DNA from: DSBN01 sp041686355
GTDB lineage: Bacteria > Spirochaetota > Spirochaetia > DSM-16054 > Sediminispirochaetaceae
Length of the DNA: 33,140 nucleotides
NCBI GenBank assembly: GCA_041686355.1
Contig: JAWLDZ010000020.1
Location: 1-33,140 of the forward strand
Reading direction: 5' to 3'
Shown one piece after another: positions 14,147 through 21,985 of this stretch. The notes under the pieces were generated by a model. That model searched no databases, was not told the origin of the DNA, and saw nothing but the letters and a program-made list of their open reading frames with translations. Both the position numbers and the translations under genes were made by a program. Within the stretch, counting starts at the first letter, position 1. The number at the start of each line of letters is the position of its first letter.

Positions 14147-15475
14147 ATGGAAAATTATCGTTCACGCCACAATGAACTCACAAAGCAAATCGATTCGGAC
14201 GCCAACCTGACCAATTGGCAGGACTGGAAATGGCAGCTTCGAAATTCAATTAAAAAGATATCGACCTTTGAGACCCTAACAGGTATAACTCTTGAACCGC
14301 AGGAGCGCAAAGCACTGGAGGAGACAATTGAAAAGTTTCCCCTAAGTATTACCCCCTATTACCTGAGCTTGATCGAAACTAGGGACTACAAAAACGACCC
14401 TATTTTTATTCAGTCCTTTGCTGATCCTCGTGAGTTAATTGTCCAGGATTGGGAGAAGGCCGATCCCCTCTCTGAAGATGAGGATAGTCCTGTGCCGGGG
14501 ATTACCCATCGTTACCCCGACCGGGTGCTGTTTCATGTAAGCAATGTATGCTCGATGTACTGCAGACATTGTACTCGAAAACGCAAAGTAGGTGATAAGG
14601 ATTACATTCCTGCGAAAGATCAGGTGCAGCAGGGGCTTGATTACATTAGGTCCACCCCAAAAGTCCGGGATGTACTGCTCTCCGGGGGTGACCCGTTTAT
14701 GCTGAGTGATGAGTATCTGGACTGGATACTCACCGAGTTGAGAAAAATTGAACATGTAGAGGTTATTCGGATCGGTTCCCGTATGCCCGTCGTGCTGCCC
14801 TACCGCATTACCGATGACTTGGTTGCAATGCTGAAAAGACATCACCCAGTCTGGGTGAATACCCATTTTAACCATCCCCGTGAGCTCACCAGCAGCACAC
14901 GTAAGGCCTTGAGCAAAATGGCTGATGCCGGGATTCCCTTGGGCAACCAGAGTGTGCTCTTGGCAGGGGTAAACGACTGTCCCCGGTTAATGAAGAGTCT
15001 GGTGCAGAAATTGGTGTTTAACCGTGTACGCCCGTATTATCTTTACCAGTGTGATTTATCGGAAGGGTTAAGCCACTTTCGTACTCCCGTGGGAAAGGGG
15101 ATTGAAATTATGGAAAGTCTGGTCGGTCACACCAGCGGCTTTTCCGTGCCTACCTATGTAATTGATGCACCAGGAGGTGGAGGAAAGATTCCGGTAATGC
15201 CGAACTACCTGCTCTCCTGGTCGCCCCATAAGGTGATCCTGCGTAACTTCGAAGGGGTCATTACCACTTATCAGGAGCCCCTTAGCTATGATGATCCGGG
15301 TTGTGACGGCGACTGTGAAGCCTGTGATCTGCAGCTGAAATTTGACGACGCGAATGAGTACAACTCGGTGGGAATTTGGAAGCTCCTGTCCAATTGGGAT
15401 GAGACTTATTCTCTCACTCCGGAGAATAACGAGCGGATGGAACGAAGGGAAGACACGACAAATGGAATGGGATAA
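14147..15475 (+). CDS. ablA: L-lysine 2,3-aminomutase
   Basis: Radical SAM/PLP enzyme converting L-lysine to L-beta-lysine, 442 aa. The radical SAM cluster is CSMYCRHC (C135, C139, C142), the PLP lysine is K347 in APGGGGKIP, and the C-terminal Cys group CDGDCEAC is the usual zinc-binding element. Two aspartates that bind the lysine side-chain amine in clostridial lysine aminomutase are conserved (D303 in QCDLSEGLSHFRT and D340 in YVIDAPGG); glutamate mutases differ there, so lysine is the likely substrate. The ATG at 14147 has AAGGA about 8 nt upstream. The overlap with ablB assigns it to osmolyte synthesis rather than lysine fermentation. Confidence 0.93.
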   Translation: MENYRSRHNELTKQIDSDANLTNWQDWKWQLRNSIKKISTFETLTGITLEPQERKALEETIEKFPLSITPYYLSLIETRDYKNDPIFIQSFADPRELIVQDWEKADPLSEDEDSPVPGITHRYPDRVLFHVSNVCSMYCRHCTRKRKVGDKDYIPAKDQVQQGLDYIRSTPKVRDVLLSGGDPFMLSDEYLDWILTELRKIEHVEVIRIGSRMPVVLPYRITDDLVAMLKRHHPVWVNTHFNHPRELTSSTRKALSKMADAGIPLGNQSVLLAGVNDCPRLMKSLVQKLVFNRVRPYYLYQCDLSEGLSHFRTPVGKGIEIMESLVGHTSGFSVPTYVIDAPGGGGKIPVMPNYLLSWSPHKVILRNFEGVITTYQEPLSYDDPGCDGDCEACDLQLKFDDANEYNSVGIWKLLSNWDETYSLTPENNERMERREDTTNGMG

Positions 15476-16295
15476 GATAGAAGAGTACGAGGGGGCCGAG
15501 ATCCAGCACGGTCCCAACAACAAGCGTACCTACCTCATGAACCTCGGGAGCGCGGATCCCGTGGGGGTGGTAAAATACCTACATGAGCTGTGCGTGCAAA
15601 ATAGTTATACCAAGGCCTTTGCAAAGGTTCCCAGTGTAAAGGCCGTCTGCTTTTTATCCGCCGGGTGGAATATCGAGGCCTCGGTGCCCGGGCTGTATGA
15701 CGGTGTTTTCGACGGCCTGTTTTTGGGTCGCTATTACGACCCTGCGCGTCGGGAGGTAGAGCCGGGGCACTTTGAAGCCTTGTGCAGCATGATGGCTTCG
15801 ATTAGTCCGGAGGCGCCGCAACCCCTTCCTGAATCCCTGCACACGAGGGTCTGCACACCGGAGGATACCCTCAAGATGGCAGTGCTGTACAGCGAGGTCT
15901 TCGAACGGTACCCCTTTCCAATCCATGAGCCGGATTATCTGCGCTCTACTATGGATACGCAGGTCGAGTATTTTGGAGTGTGGGAGGGAGGGAACCTGGT
16001 AGCCCTTTCGTCGGCGGAAAAGGATATTGAGCACAGTTACGCCGAGATGACCGACTTTGCTGTTTCACCGGATTATCGCGGTTTAGGATTGGGCCTTCTG
16101 CTGCTGACACAAATGGATGCGGCTATGTCCGAACAGGGAATAAAAACCGTCTACACAATTGCACGTATGCGCTCGAAGGGGATGAACGCCACCTTTCTCA
16201 AGGCCGGGTATCACTACAGCGGGACCCTCTTCAGAAATACCTTCATCTCCGAGGGGCTGGAGAGTATGAACGTGTATTATAAGAAGCTGCAGTAG
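15462..16295 (+). CDS. ablB: Beta-lysine N-acetyltransferase (GNAT family)
   Basis: Makes N-epsilon-acetyl-beta-lysine, a compatible solute, from beta-lysine and acetyl-CoA. 277 aa: an N-terminal family-specific part (about 1-130, with NNKRTYLMNLGSADP and KAFAKVPSVKAVCFLSAGW) and a C-terminal GNAT domain with DFAVSPDYRGLGLGLLLL as the acetyl-CoA-binding motif, followed by RMRSKGMNATFLKAGYHYSGTL. The ATG at 15462 is inside the end of ablA (14-bp overlap) and the protein then begins MEWDKIEEYEG; longer open frames upstream read across ablA and are rejected. Coupling to ablA is the classic ablAB arrangement. Confidence 0.9.
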   Translation: MEWDKIEEYEGAEIQHGPNNKRTYLMNLGSADPVGVVKYLHELCVQNSYTKAFAKVPSVKAVCFLSAGWNIEASVPGLYDGVFDGLFLGRYYDPARREVEPGHFEALCSMMASISPEAPQPLPESLHTRVCTPEDTLKMAVLYSEVFERYPFPIHEPDYLRSTMDTQVEYFGVWEGGNLVALSSAEKDIEHSYAEMTDFAVSPDYRGLGLGLLLLTQMDAAMSEQGIKTVYTIARMRSKGMNATFLKAGYHYSGTLFRNTFISEGLESMNVYYKKLQ

Positions 16296-16328
16296 CAGCC
16301 CCGCCGCCGGTACCGCCAAGTAGGGCTG
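16296..16328. terminator. Weak stem-loop between convergent ablB and thioredoxin genes
   Basis: CAGCCC (16296-16301) pairs with GGGCTG (16323-16328) around a GC-rich loop. It begins directly after the ablB stop codon. No T-run follows, so it is only a possible terminator. Confidence 0.25.
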
Positions 16329-16343
16329 AATTAAGGGCTAAGT

Positions 16344-16685
16344 TTAGGGTTTCACCGGCTGGAGCAGGTCGTAATACCGGGAGAGTTTCTCTTCAAGTTG
16401 ATCAACACTAAAGTGACGTGCGAAACGAACCGTCTCTTTTCCCTGCACAAACAGTATCAACGCAGGAATGGTAAATACCGTATAGTGACCGGCCGCCTCG
16501 GGGTGCTGTTCCAGGTCCACGAACCAGCTGTCAACGCCCGGGTACTCACTTAGAAGTGCCTCTACCCGGGGACGAAGCGCATTGCAGACCCCGCAATCGG
16601 GCTGCGAAAAATATATGCATACCATTTCATTCTGCTGCGGAAGATCGGCCGCATTACCAGTAGTAAATTCCTTCATTTTCTTCAT
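16344..16685 (-). CDS. Thioredoxin-like protein with CGVC active site
   Basis: A 113-aa thioredoxin-fold protein. The redox motif is C31-GV-C34 after YFSQPD, and the cis-proline stretch is VFTIPALILFVQGKE. The active site is CGVC rather than CGPC, which suggests a specialised thiol oxidoreductase and not the housekeeping thioredoxin. No signal peptide is seen, so it is cytoplasmic. The ATG at 16685 lies only about 7 bp from a strong promoter (16692-16720), so the message may be leaderless; an in-frame ATG at 16676 is the alternative start. A partner reductase is not in the window. Confidence 0.85.
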   Translation of the reverse strand: MKKMKEFTTGNAADLPQQNEMVCIYFSQPDCGVCNALRPRVEALLSEYPGVDSWFVDLEQHPEAAGHYTVFTIPALILFVQGKETVRFARHFSVDQLEEKLSRYYDLLQPVKP

Positions 16686-16691
16686 TGTGCT

Positions 16692-16720
16692 AATATAAAC
16701 AAAATCATATGTGTGGTCAA
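16692..16720 (-). promoter_or_regulatory. Promoter of the thioredoxin-like gene
   Basis: Minus-strand TTGACC (16715-16720), 17-bp spacer, TATATT (16692-16697). A second possible pair, TTGACG with TATGAT, overlaps it slightly upstream. The predicted start of transcription is at or next to the ATG at 16685. The -35 lies just beyond the 3' end of the DUF3592-like gene. Confidence 0.55.
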
Positions 16721-16730
16721 AGCAAAAACG

Positions 16731-17414
16731 TCAAACCTCAATAAAGTAGCGTTCCGGGGCCTGGGGTAAAAAGTAGACCTTTGCATTTTGTAGTTTCAGT
16801 TTTGAGGCGAAGGAGGGCGGATAGGGTTCACTATAGAAGTTGAGGTCTTCGGTACCGCTCAGAGGCGTCCAGGAGCAGTGGATGCGAATTACCGGTATTT
16901 TTATTACCCATAAGAGTTTCATAGAGCTGTGTTCAATTTCTGTGGTAAAAGGTGTAATTCTCTTCCCGTTTTCCCGAATGAAACGCTTCTTGGCGTGCTG
17001 GAAGAATGATCGGATAAAGAAACGAAATCCTAAACCGCCAATCAGTATGCCGAAAAATATGAGAAACTCCGGCTTCATCGGTGGAGGTGTCTGCAGGCTT
17101 ATTTCATCGGGAGAGTAGGGGTTATAATGCACAATGAGCCGGTCACCTTCCATCACCACAGCCTCGCTCTGCACAATCCCTTGGGCGGCACGAGTTGTGG
17201 AGTCCGGCAGCGCATATTCAACGCTTACCTCGTATTGTCCCGGTCCTACCGTTTTTGAGGCCTGTACATACCCATTCGTACGATGATAATACTCTTCAGG
17301 CGTGTGCACCGACTGCATCATAAGCACGCTCAAGCCAATCAGAATGGCCCCTGCGCATAGCAGCAGCGTGTAAATGAGGCGCAGGGTCTTTTCAGAAATC
17401 ATGTTTAACCACAT
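16731..17414 (-). CDS. DUF3592-like membrane protein
   Basis: A 227-aa protein with a membrane helix near the N-terminus (about 12-33, LIYTLLLCAGAILIGLSVLMM), an extracytoplasmic beta-rich domain (about 35-110, with VQASKTVGPGQYEVSVEYALPDST and DRLIVHYNPYSPDE) and a second helix (about 115-135, FLIFFGILIGGLGFRFFI) followed by a basic cytoplasmic tail. This layout and the 'v.v.YnP.nP' type motif resemble DUF3592 proteins, whose function is unknown. The start is the ATG at 17414, with a second ATG four codons in. A weak promoter (TTGTAA, 16 bp, TATTAT at 17427-17432) precedes it. Confidence 0.7.
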   Translation of the reverse strand: MWLNMISEKTLRLIYTLLLCAGAILIGLSVLMMQSVHTPEEYYHRTNGYVQASKTVGPGQYEVSVEYALPDSTTRAAQGIVQSEAVVMEGDRLIVHYNPYSPDEISLQTPPPMKPEFLIFFGILIGGLGFRFFIRSFFQHAKKRFIRENGKRITPFTTEIEHSSMKLLWVIKIPVIRIHCSWTPLSGTEDLNFYSEPYPPSFASKLKLQNAKVYFLPQAPERYFIEV

Positions 17415-17461
17415 TACTCATTAAGTATAATAGACACATCATAAAAAATTACAACGCATTT

Positions 17462-17490
17462 TTGATTTTAGGAAATGGTTTTATTATACT
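17462..17490 (+). promoter_or_regulatory. Promoter of the rubrerythrin-like gene
   Basis: TTGATT (17462-17467), 17-bp spacer, TATACT (17485-17490). The TTG that would open a longer frame at 17462 is part of the -35, which supports the ATG at 17525 with AAGGAG as the real start. Confidence 0.55.
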
Positions 17491-17524
17491 GGAAGTAGAA
17501 GTAAAAAGCGAAAAGGAGAGTTAT

Positions 17525-18022
17525 ATGGACCTAAAACAGGCGTTTGAAACAGCTATTAAAGGCGAAATTGAGGGACGTGAGCTTTATAAGGCCGCGGCGG
17601 ACAAGACGGATGACAAAAAGGCGAGGGAAGTGTTCAAAATGCTGGCTGATGAAGAACAAACTCACTTAGATACCCTGGTAAAACTGGCCACCGAGTATTC
17701 TGAAGGACGTGATGTGACGGTTCCGGACCTCCCGAAGCCAACCACCTTTGAAGATGCCGAGAGTCCCATCTTTACACGGGAGTTTAAGGATAAAGTGGGT
17801 GATAAGCATTTCGAGATGGCAAGCCTTTCGATTGGCATTAAACTGGAATTAGAGTCTGAGAAGTTTTACAAGGAGATGGCCCAGGCATCCGATCAGGATA
17901 AGTTAAAAGAGTTTTTTAACTATCTGGCCGATTGGGAACGGGGACACTACGACTACCTCCAGAAACAGATTGGTTTTCTGGACAGTTACTATAAAAATAA
18001 ATACAGCTTTTTCCGGTTCTAA
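17525..18022 (+). CDS. Ferritin-like / rubrerythrin-type diiron protein without rubredoxin domain
   Basis: A 165-aa four-helix-bundle protein. The first diiron half-site has AIKGEIEGRELY (E14, E17) and EEQTH (43-47); the second has IGIKLELESEKFYKEMA and ADWERGHYDYLQ. This repeated ExxY/ExxH pattern is the rubrerythrin (erythrin) domain, which usually reduces hydrogen peroxide or stores iron in anaerobes. No Cys-rich rubredoxin module is present at either end, so an external electron donor would be needed. The start is chosen by the AAGGAG 7 nt before the ATG at 17525. Together with the flavodiiron protein it points to oxidative-stress defence. Confidence 0.88.
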   Translation: MDLKQAFETAIKGEIEGRELYKAAADKTDDKKAREVFKMLADEEQTHLDTLVKLATEYSEGRDVTVPDLPKPTTFEDAESPIFTREFKDKVGDKHFEMASLSIGIKLELESEKFYKEMAQASDQDKLKEFFNYLADWERGHYDYLQKQIGFLDSYYKNKYSFFRF

Positions 18023-18048
18023 AGAGCAGGTTAGAGGAGATCACCACA

Positions 18049-18083
18049 GGCGTTTTCAAATATCAAAGATTTTTGAAAACGCC
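18049..18083 (+). terminator. Long perfect stem-loop downstream of the rubrerythrin-like gene
   Basis: GGCGTTTTCAAA (18049-18060) and TTTGAAAACGCC (18072-18083) form a perfect 12-bp stem with an 11-nt loop, 26 bp after the stop codon. There is no strong T-tract after it, so it may stabilise the 3' end or terminate weakly. Confidence 0.5.
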
Positions 18084-18178
18084 GTATATTTCTATCAACA
18101 CTGATATATTACTTACCAGTTTACTAATAAATTTATTTGCTCTATTAAATTACATCGCTCTAAGATTTGAAAAAAGAC

Positions 18179-18207
18179 TTGACTTAAGGGTCCTCTCGTA
18201 TTTTAAT
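18179..18207 (+). promoter_or_regulatory. cstA: Promoter of the cstA cluster
   Basis: TTGACT (18179-18184), 17-bp spacer, TTTAAT (18202-18207), each 5 of 6 to consensus. Transcription from about 18214 leaves a 25-nt leader containing GGGAGG (18225-18230) before the cstA ATG. Confidence 0.6.
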
Positions 18208-18238
18208 GGTCATATCTATTTTACGGGAGGTTTATTGT

Positions 18239-19957
18239 ATGACTACTCTCATTGTTGTAGTCGGTTTAGCTGTGTACGTTCTGTTGTATCTTACCTACGG
18301 TAAGAAACTTGAAAAGAACGTAGTAAAAGCTACTGATGATGAGACTCCGTCGAAACGTATGTACGACGGGGTGGATTATGTTCCTGCAAAAGCGCCGGTT
18401 CTATTCGGGCACCACTTCGCCTCCATCGCCGGTGCCGCACCAATCGTTGGTCCGGTTCTTGCAATGGCTTGGGGATGGGTTCCGGGACTCCTGTGGGTCT
18501 GGTTCGGTAACATCTTTATAGGTGCGGTGCACGATTATCTATCTCTAATGGCATCGGTCCGTTACGACGGACGGTCGATACAATTCGTCGCATCCGATGT
18601 TATCGCAAAGCGCACAGGAAAAACCTTTTATTGGCTGGTATTCTTCCTGCTGATTCTGGTTATCGGTGCCTTTGGTGCGGTTCTGGGTAATATGTTTATT
18701 GCCAATGGCCAGGTACCCAGTGCATACATCCTGAAACTGGTTGCTGCCCTCATCCTGGGTGTGCTGCTGTATAGGGTAAAGATGAACTTTACCGTTGCAA
18801 CCATAATCGGCATCATAATGCTGGTATTGGCAATTATTGGCGGTCATCAAATGCCGATCAATGCCAGTTATGGAACCTGGATGGTGGTAATGTTTTTCTA
18901 CATCATTATTGCATCGGCGGTACCGGTAAACGTCCTGCTGCAGCCTCGTGACTACCTTAACTCCTGGTTATTGTATATCGGTCTTGCAATCGGTGGTATT
19001 GCTGCTGTATTTAGTTTTACCGGCTTTACCGCTCCGGCTTTCACTTCATTTGCCCCGATCGTATCCGGCGGCCAGCCCTCTCCGTTTTGGCCGGTTATTC
19101 CTCTGATCATCGCCTGTGGATCCCTCTCAGGATTCCATGCTCTGGTAGGTTCTGGAACTACTTCCAAACAGATTGAAAAAGAGAGTCATGCCCTACCGAT
19201 TGGATACGGAGCAATGTTGACCGAGGGATTTCTGTCAACCATCGTAATTATTTCGGTCTCCGGTTTTGGGCTTTCCATCATCCAAGGTGCAGGTCAAGAT
19301 CTTACCGTCGCAAACTGGGGCAATGCCTACGCCGGCGCCATGAATGCCAGCTTTGGTGCAGCGACCACTTTTACCAACTCCTACGCGGCGATGGTAGACA
19401 GCACCTTTCTCACAATCCTGCCAACTGAGATTGTAAAGGTCATCGCGGGAATGTGGGTCGCCTCATTCGCCATGACAACCCTGGATACTACCAACCGCTT
19501 GGGTCGCTACACCCTTACTGAAATCCTTCTTCCGCTGAAGGACAAAAATGAGGGTATGTTTAACTTCCTGACCAACCGCTGGATTGCTTCAACTATCCCC
19601 GCCATCATCGGTATCTATCTGGCATGGAGCGGTAGTTTTACCATCTTGTGGCCGTCCTTTGGTTCCGCAAACCAGTTGATCGCGTCGATCGCATTGCTGA
19701 CCGGTGCCGCCTGGGTAATCAAACGGCAGAAAGCCAAGAATGCAAACATAGTACTGATTCCAGCTTACCTGCTGTGGATCACTGTTACTGCGGCTATTAT
19801 CTGGTTTTCAGTTATTGTACTGCCGGGAACCATTGAATCTAATCCAACTACAGGAATTGTAGTACTGATTATTGAGATTGTGATGTTGATTATGAACTTT
19901 GTGTTTATCATCGACTTCCTCAAAAACAAAAACAAACCTCTGACATCAGAGGCCTAG
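18239..19957 (+). CDS. cstA: Carbon starvation protein A family transporter
   Basis: Polytopic inner-membrane transporter of the CstA family, whose members take up peptides or pyruvate. 572 aa with many hydrophobic helices. Family signatures are PVLFGHHFASIAGAAPIVGP (near residue 50), a WVPGLLWVWFGNIFIGAVHDY stretch, SGFHALVGSGTTSKQIEKE and a DTTNRLGRY segment. It is the short form (E. coli CstA is about 700 aa). The ATG at 18239 has GGGAGG 8 nt upstream; a longer in-frame start at 18206 falls in the -10. Three further genes follow within 6, 27 and 1 bp, suggesting one transcript. Substrate is unknown. Confidence 0.9.
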   Translation: MTTLIVVVGLAVYVLLYLTYGKKLEKNVVKATDDETPSKRMYDGVDYVPAKAPVLFGHHFASIAGAAPIVGPVLAMAWGWVPGLLWVWFGNIFIGAVHDYLSLMASVRYDGRSIQFVASDVIAKRTGKTFYWLVFFLLILVIGAFGAVLGNMFIANGQVPSAYILKLVAALILGVLLYRVKMNFTVATIIGIIMLVLAIIGGHQMPINASYGTWMVVMFFYIIIASAVPVNVLLQPRDYLNSWLLYIGLAIGGIAAVFSFTGFTAPAFTSFAPIVSGGQPSPFWPVIPLIIACGSLSGFHALVGSGTTSKQIEKESHALPIGYGAMLTEGFLSTIVIISVSGFGLSIIQGAGQDLTVANWGNAYAGAMNASFGAATTFTNSYAAMVDSTFLTILPTEIVKVIAGMWVASFAMTTLDTTNRLGRYTLTEILLPLKDKNEGMFNFLTNRWIASTIPAIIGIYLAWSGSFTILWPSFGSANQLIASIALLTGAAWVIKRQKAKNANIVLIPAYLLWITVTAAIIWFSVIVLPGTIESNPTTGIVVLIIEIVMLIMNFVFIIDFLKNKNKPLTSEA

Positions 19958-19962
19958 GTCCT

Positions 19963-20265
19963 ATGCATGGTGGAAAAGGCGGCGTGTTCGCCAGAATCTT
20001 GGGGTATATACGGTTTTTCTTTTCCACCATGGACCAATCCCATCGCAACAAGGTAACTGAGGTAACCGAGTTCGAAGTCAAAGAACTTGAGAACCTGTTT
20101 GTGTTGTTGCTGATGGGCTCATTTACAGGAGTTCCGTCGCCCCCATCCTTTGTGGCGGCGGAACTCTTACCTCATCTGGAGCACGAAATAAAAGTACTGA
20201 ACGAACGCGCGAAGGATTCCTTCGATTCGCTTGCCGACATGGCAAGTTTGCTGGACATTGATTAA
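19963..20265 (+). CDS. Small protein of unknown function in the cstA-ArsA cluster
   Basis: A 100-aa protein with no family I recognise. The N-terminus is basic and hydrophobic (VFARILGYIRFFF). The middle has many charged residues (VTEVTEFEVKELENLFVLLLMG), followed by a Gly/Pro-rich turn SFTGVPSPPSFVAAELLPHLE, then an acidic helical tail ending LLDID. It looks like a small helical protein that could associate with membrane or partner proteins; no definite transmembrane helix is present. It starts 5 bp after the cstA stop and ends 27 bp before the ArsA-like gene, so it is a real operon member by position. Confidence 0.6.
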   Translation: MHGGKGGVFARILGYIRFFFSTMDQSHRNKVTEVTEFEVKELENLFVLLLMGSFTGVPSPPSFVAAELLPHLEHEIKVLNERAKDSFDSLADMASLLDID

Positions 20266-20292
20266 TTCTATGCAAAACAAAAGGCTTTACTC

Positions 20293-21225
20293 ATGAAAAC
20301 GATTTTTTTCAGCGGGAAGGGCGGGGTAGGCAAATCTACTTTAGCCTCCGCAGTTGCCTGGCAGCTTATGGAAGCGGGCAACCGCGTCTTGGCGGTCTCC
20401 TTTGACCCGGCCCATAATCTGGGCGACATTTTCCATACCAAACTCAGTCACCGTAAAAAGCGGTTTAAGAAAACGGACCTTTTTTTACAGGAGACTGATC
20501 TGGAGCAATCTGCCAATGAGTATATTGAGGCAAATATGTCCCTGTTGAACGAGGTGTACAGCTATATGCAGCCCTTCAATATGGACAGCTACTTTAATGT
20601 ATTGAAATACTCGCCGGGGGTAGAAGAGTACGCCGCAATTACAGCCATGGAAAAACTCTTTCGGGAAGAACAGGAGAACTACGATTATATTGTGATTGAT
20701 ACTCCCCCCACCGGACTTACCCTTAGAATTCTCGCTCTGCCTAGAATAACGGTTGCCTGGATCGACCGTCTGGTTAAACTTCGTAAGCAAATTCTGGAAA
20801 AGCGCTACACCATTCATAAACTCAGCGGAAAGTACAGTGAAAAAGGGACCAAGCTGGCCTACGAGGAGTCGGAAGACAGGGTGATGCAGAAGCTGCTGGA
20901 AATGCGGGAGCGGTATCAGAATGTCCGGAACTGGCTGGAGAGTGACAAAAATAGCATCTGTGTGGTCTTTAATCCCGATTATCTCTCATTGCGGGAGTCC
21001 CAACGCCTCATGACCGGAGTAAAAGAGCTTGATTTACCGATGCATACGGTGTATCACAATAAACTCGACAATCCGAATAGTGAAATAGCACAAAAGGTGG
21101 AGCAGGATTTGCTGAAGGGACGTTCGGATGTAACTATCGAACGGGTGCCGGATATAGCCGAACCGGAACCCACCTGCTATATTATGGATAAGAACCTAAT
21201 ACAAACTTTTCAGGAGAACACCTAG
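20293..21225 (+). CDS. ArsA/GET3-family P-loop ATPase
   Basis: A 310-aa cytosolic ATPase of the deviant Walker A (SIMIBI) class. GKGGVGKST occupies 8-16 with the signature lysine K9, switch I is SFDPAHNLGD (37-45) and switch II IDTPPTGLTLRIL (135-147). It is a single-domain form. The arsenite-binding cysteines of ArsA are missing (only two Cys are seen) and there is no CxxC zinc-dimer motif as in GET3, so neither arsenic efflux nor standard tail-anchored targeting can be assumed. No arsB or arsR is near. The gene lies between a 100-aa protein and a membrane-anchored protein in the cstA operon, so a role in assembly or control of a membrane complex is an inference. Confidence 0.85.
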   Translation: MKTIFFSGKGGVGKSTLASAVAWQLMEAGNRVLAVSFDPAHNLGDIFHTKLSHRKKRFKKTDLFLQETDLEQSANEYIEANMSLLNEVYSYMQPFNMDSYFNVLKYSPGVEEYAAITAMEKLFREEQENYDYIVIDTPPTGLTLRILALPRITVAWIDRLVKLRKQILEKRYTIHKLSGKYSEKGTKLAYEESEDRVMQKLLEMRERYQNVRNWLESDKNSICVVFNPDYLSLRESQRLMTGVKELDLPMHTVYHNKLDNPNSEIAQKVEQDLLKGRSDVTIERVPDIAEPEPTCYIMDKNLIQTFQENT

Positions 21226-21226
21226 T

Positions 21227-21928
21227 ATGGGCGAAGTAGATGTAACACAACAACCAATTTTTTATCTTTTTATTGCAGCTACCATACTGCTTACTTTAGG
21301 ATACAGCTGGGGCCACCGCGGCAATAAGAGAATTTTCCTTTCAGCCTTCAATGCGCTGGTAGATACCCTCAAACCGAAGGACCAAAGCTTTACCAAAATT
21401 GGAGGAGAAACTGGGTATCACGCCAATTTGATCCCGAAAAAAAACAACTTTATACGCCGTGTTGATGCTACCATTACATTGCTGCCTAGGCAATCATGGT
21501 TATATCTTCCCTTTTCCTTGTTGACCATGCGCTTTGACCGCCTGTTCCTTATGCTGTTCTTTTCGAAAAAGGCGATGGGTCTGGTAACTGAAGGACATCT
21601 AATTGAAGAAAAATATTCCCGTTTTCGCGGACCGAAAATTACCAATGAAGATAAACTTCAGATGGAAGAACTTCGTTGGGGGGAGCATAATTTTTTGCTC
21701 TATTATGAGGATGAGGTAATTAAAAACGACCTGTTAAACCTCAAGCAGAAGCTGAAAGAGCCGAAGTACTTGCGTCACATTGCGGTGGTGCCGGATCGCG
21801 AGCAAGCCTTCCTTTTTATGGTTCCTAAAAAGGGGTATGTGGCAGAGGCTTTTCCGGTAATTTACAAGTGGCTCAACAATATGCTCGAACAGAAACGTAC
21901 TAAAAAGGCAGAGGCCCGCGGCAACTAA
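21227..21928 (+). CDS. Membrane-anchored protein of unknown function downstream of the ArsA-like ATPase
   Basis: A 233-aa protein. Residues about 10-28 (PIFYLFIAATILLTLGYSW) form an N-terminal signal anchor, followed by HRGNKR, which suggests the rest is cytosolic. A second hydrophobic stretch lies at about 90-120 (LPRQSWLYLPFSLLTMRFDRLFLMLFF) and may be buried or peripheral. The C-terminal half is alpha/beta with a basic end. Conserved-looking stretches are IGGETGYHANLIPKKN and LLPRQSWLYLPFS. It starts 1 bp after the ATPase stop codon with GGAG upstream, so translation is probably coupled. I recognise no family with confidence. Confidence 0.7.
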   Translation: MGEVDVTQQPIFYLFIAATILLTLGYSWGHRGNKRIFLSAFNALVDTLKPKDQSFTKIGGETGYHANLIPKKNNFIRRVDATITLLPRQSWLYLPFSLLTMRFDRLFLMLFFSKKAMGLVTEGHLIEEKYSRFRGPKITNEDKLQMEELRWGEHNFLLYYEDEVIKNDLLNLKQKLKEPKYLRHIAVVPDREQAFLFMVPKKGYVAEAFPVIYKWLNNMLEQKRTKKAEARGN

Positions 21929-21985
21929 CTGGCCACTATACGGTTGCTCTGCAGGAAGAGAGCTTGCCGGCGGAACCTACGGGAT

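Noticed and set aside
15342..15461. Longer start for ablB
   Set aside because: These codons lie in the ablA coding region in another frame and have no GNAT or AblB similarity.
20293..21225. Arsenite efflux ATPase ArsA
   Set aside because: The family fold is right, but the metal-binding cysteines, the second ATPase domain and neighbouring ars genes are missing.
21940..21970. Terminator between the anchored protein gene and the HD-GYP gene
   Set aside because: Only a 5-bp GCTCT/AGAGC stem without a T-run is visible.
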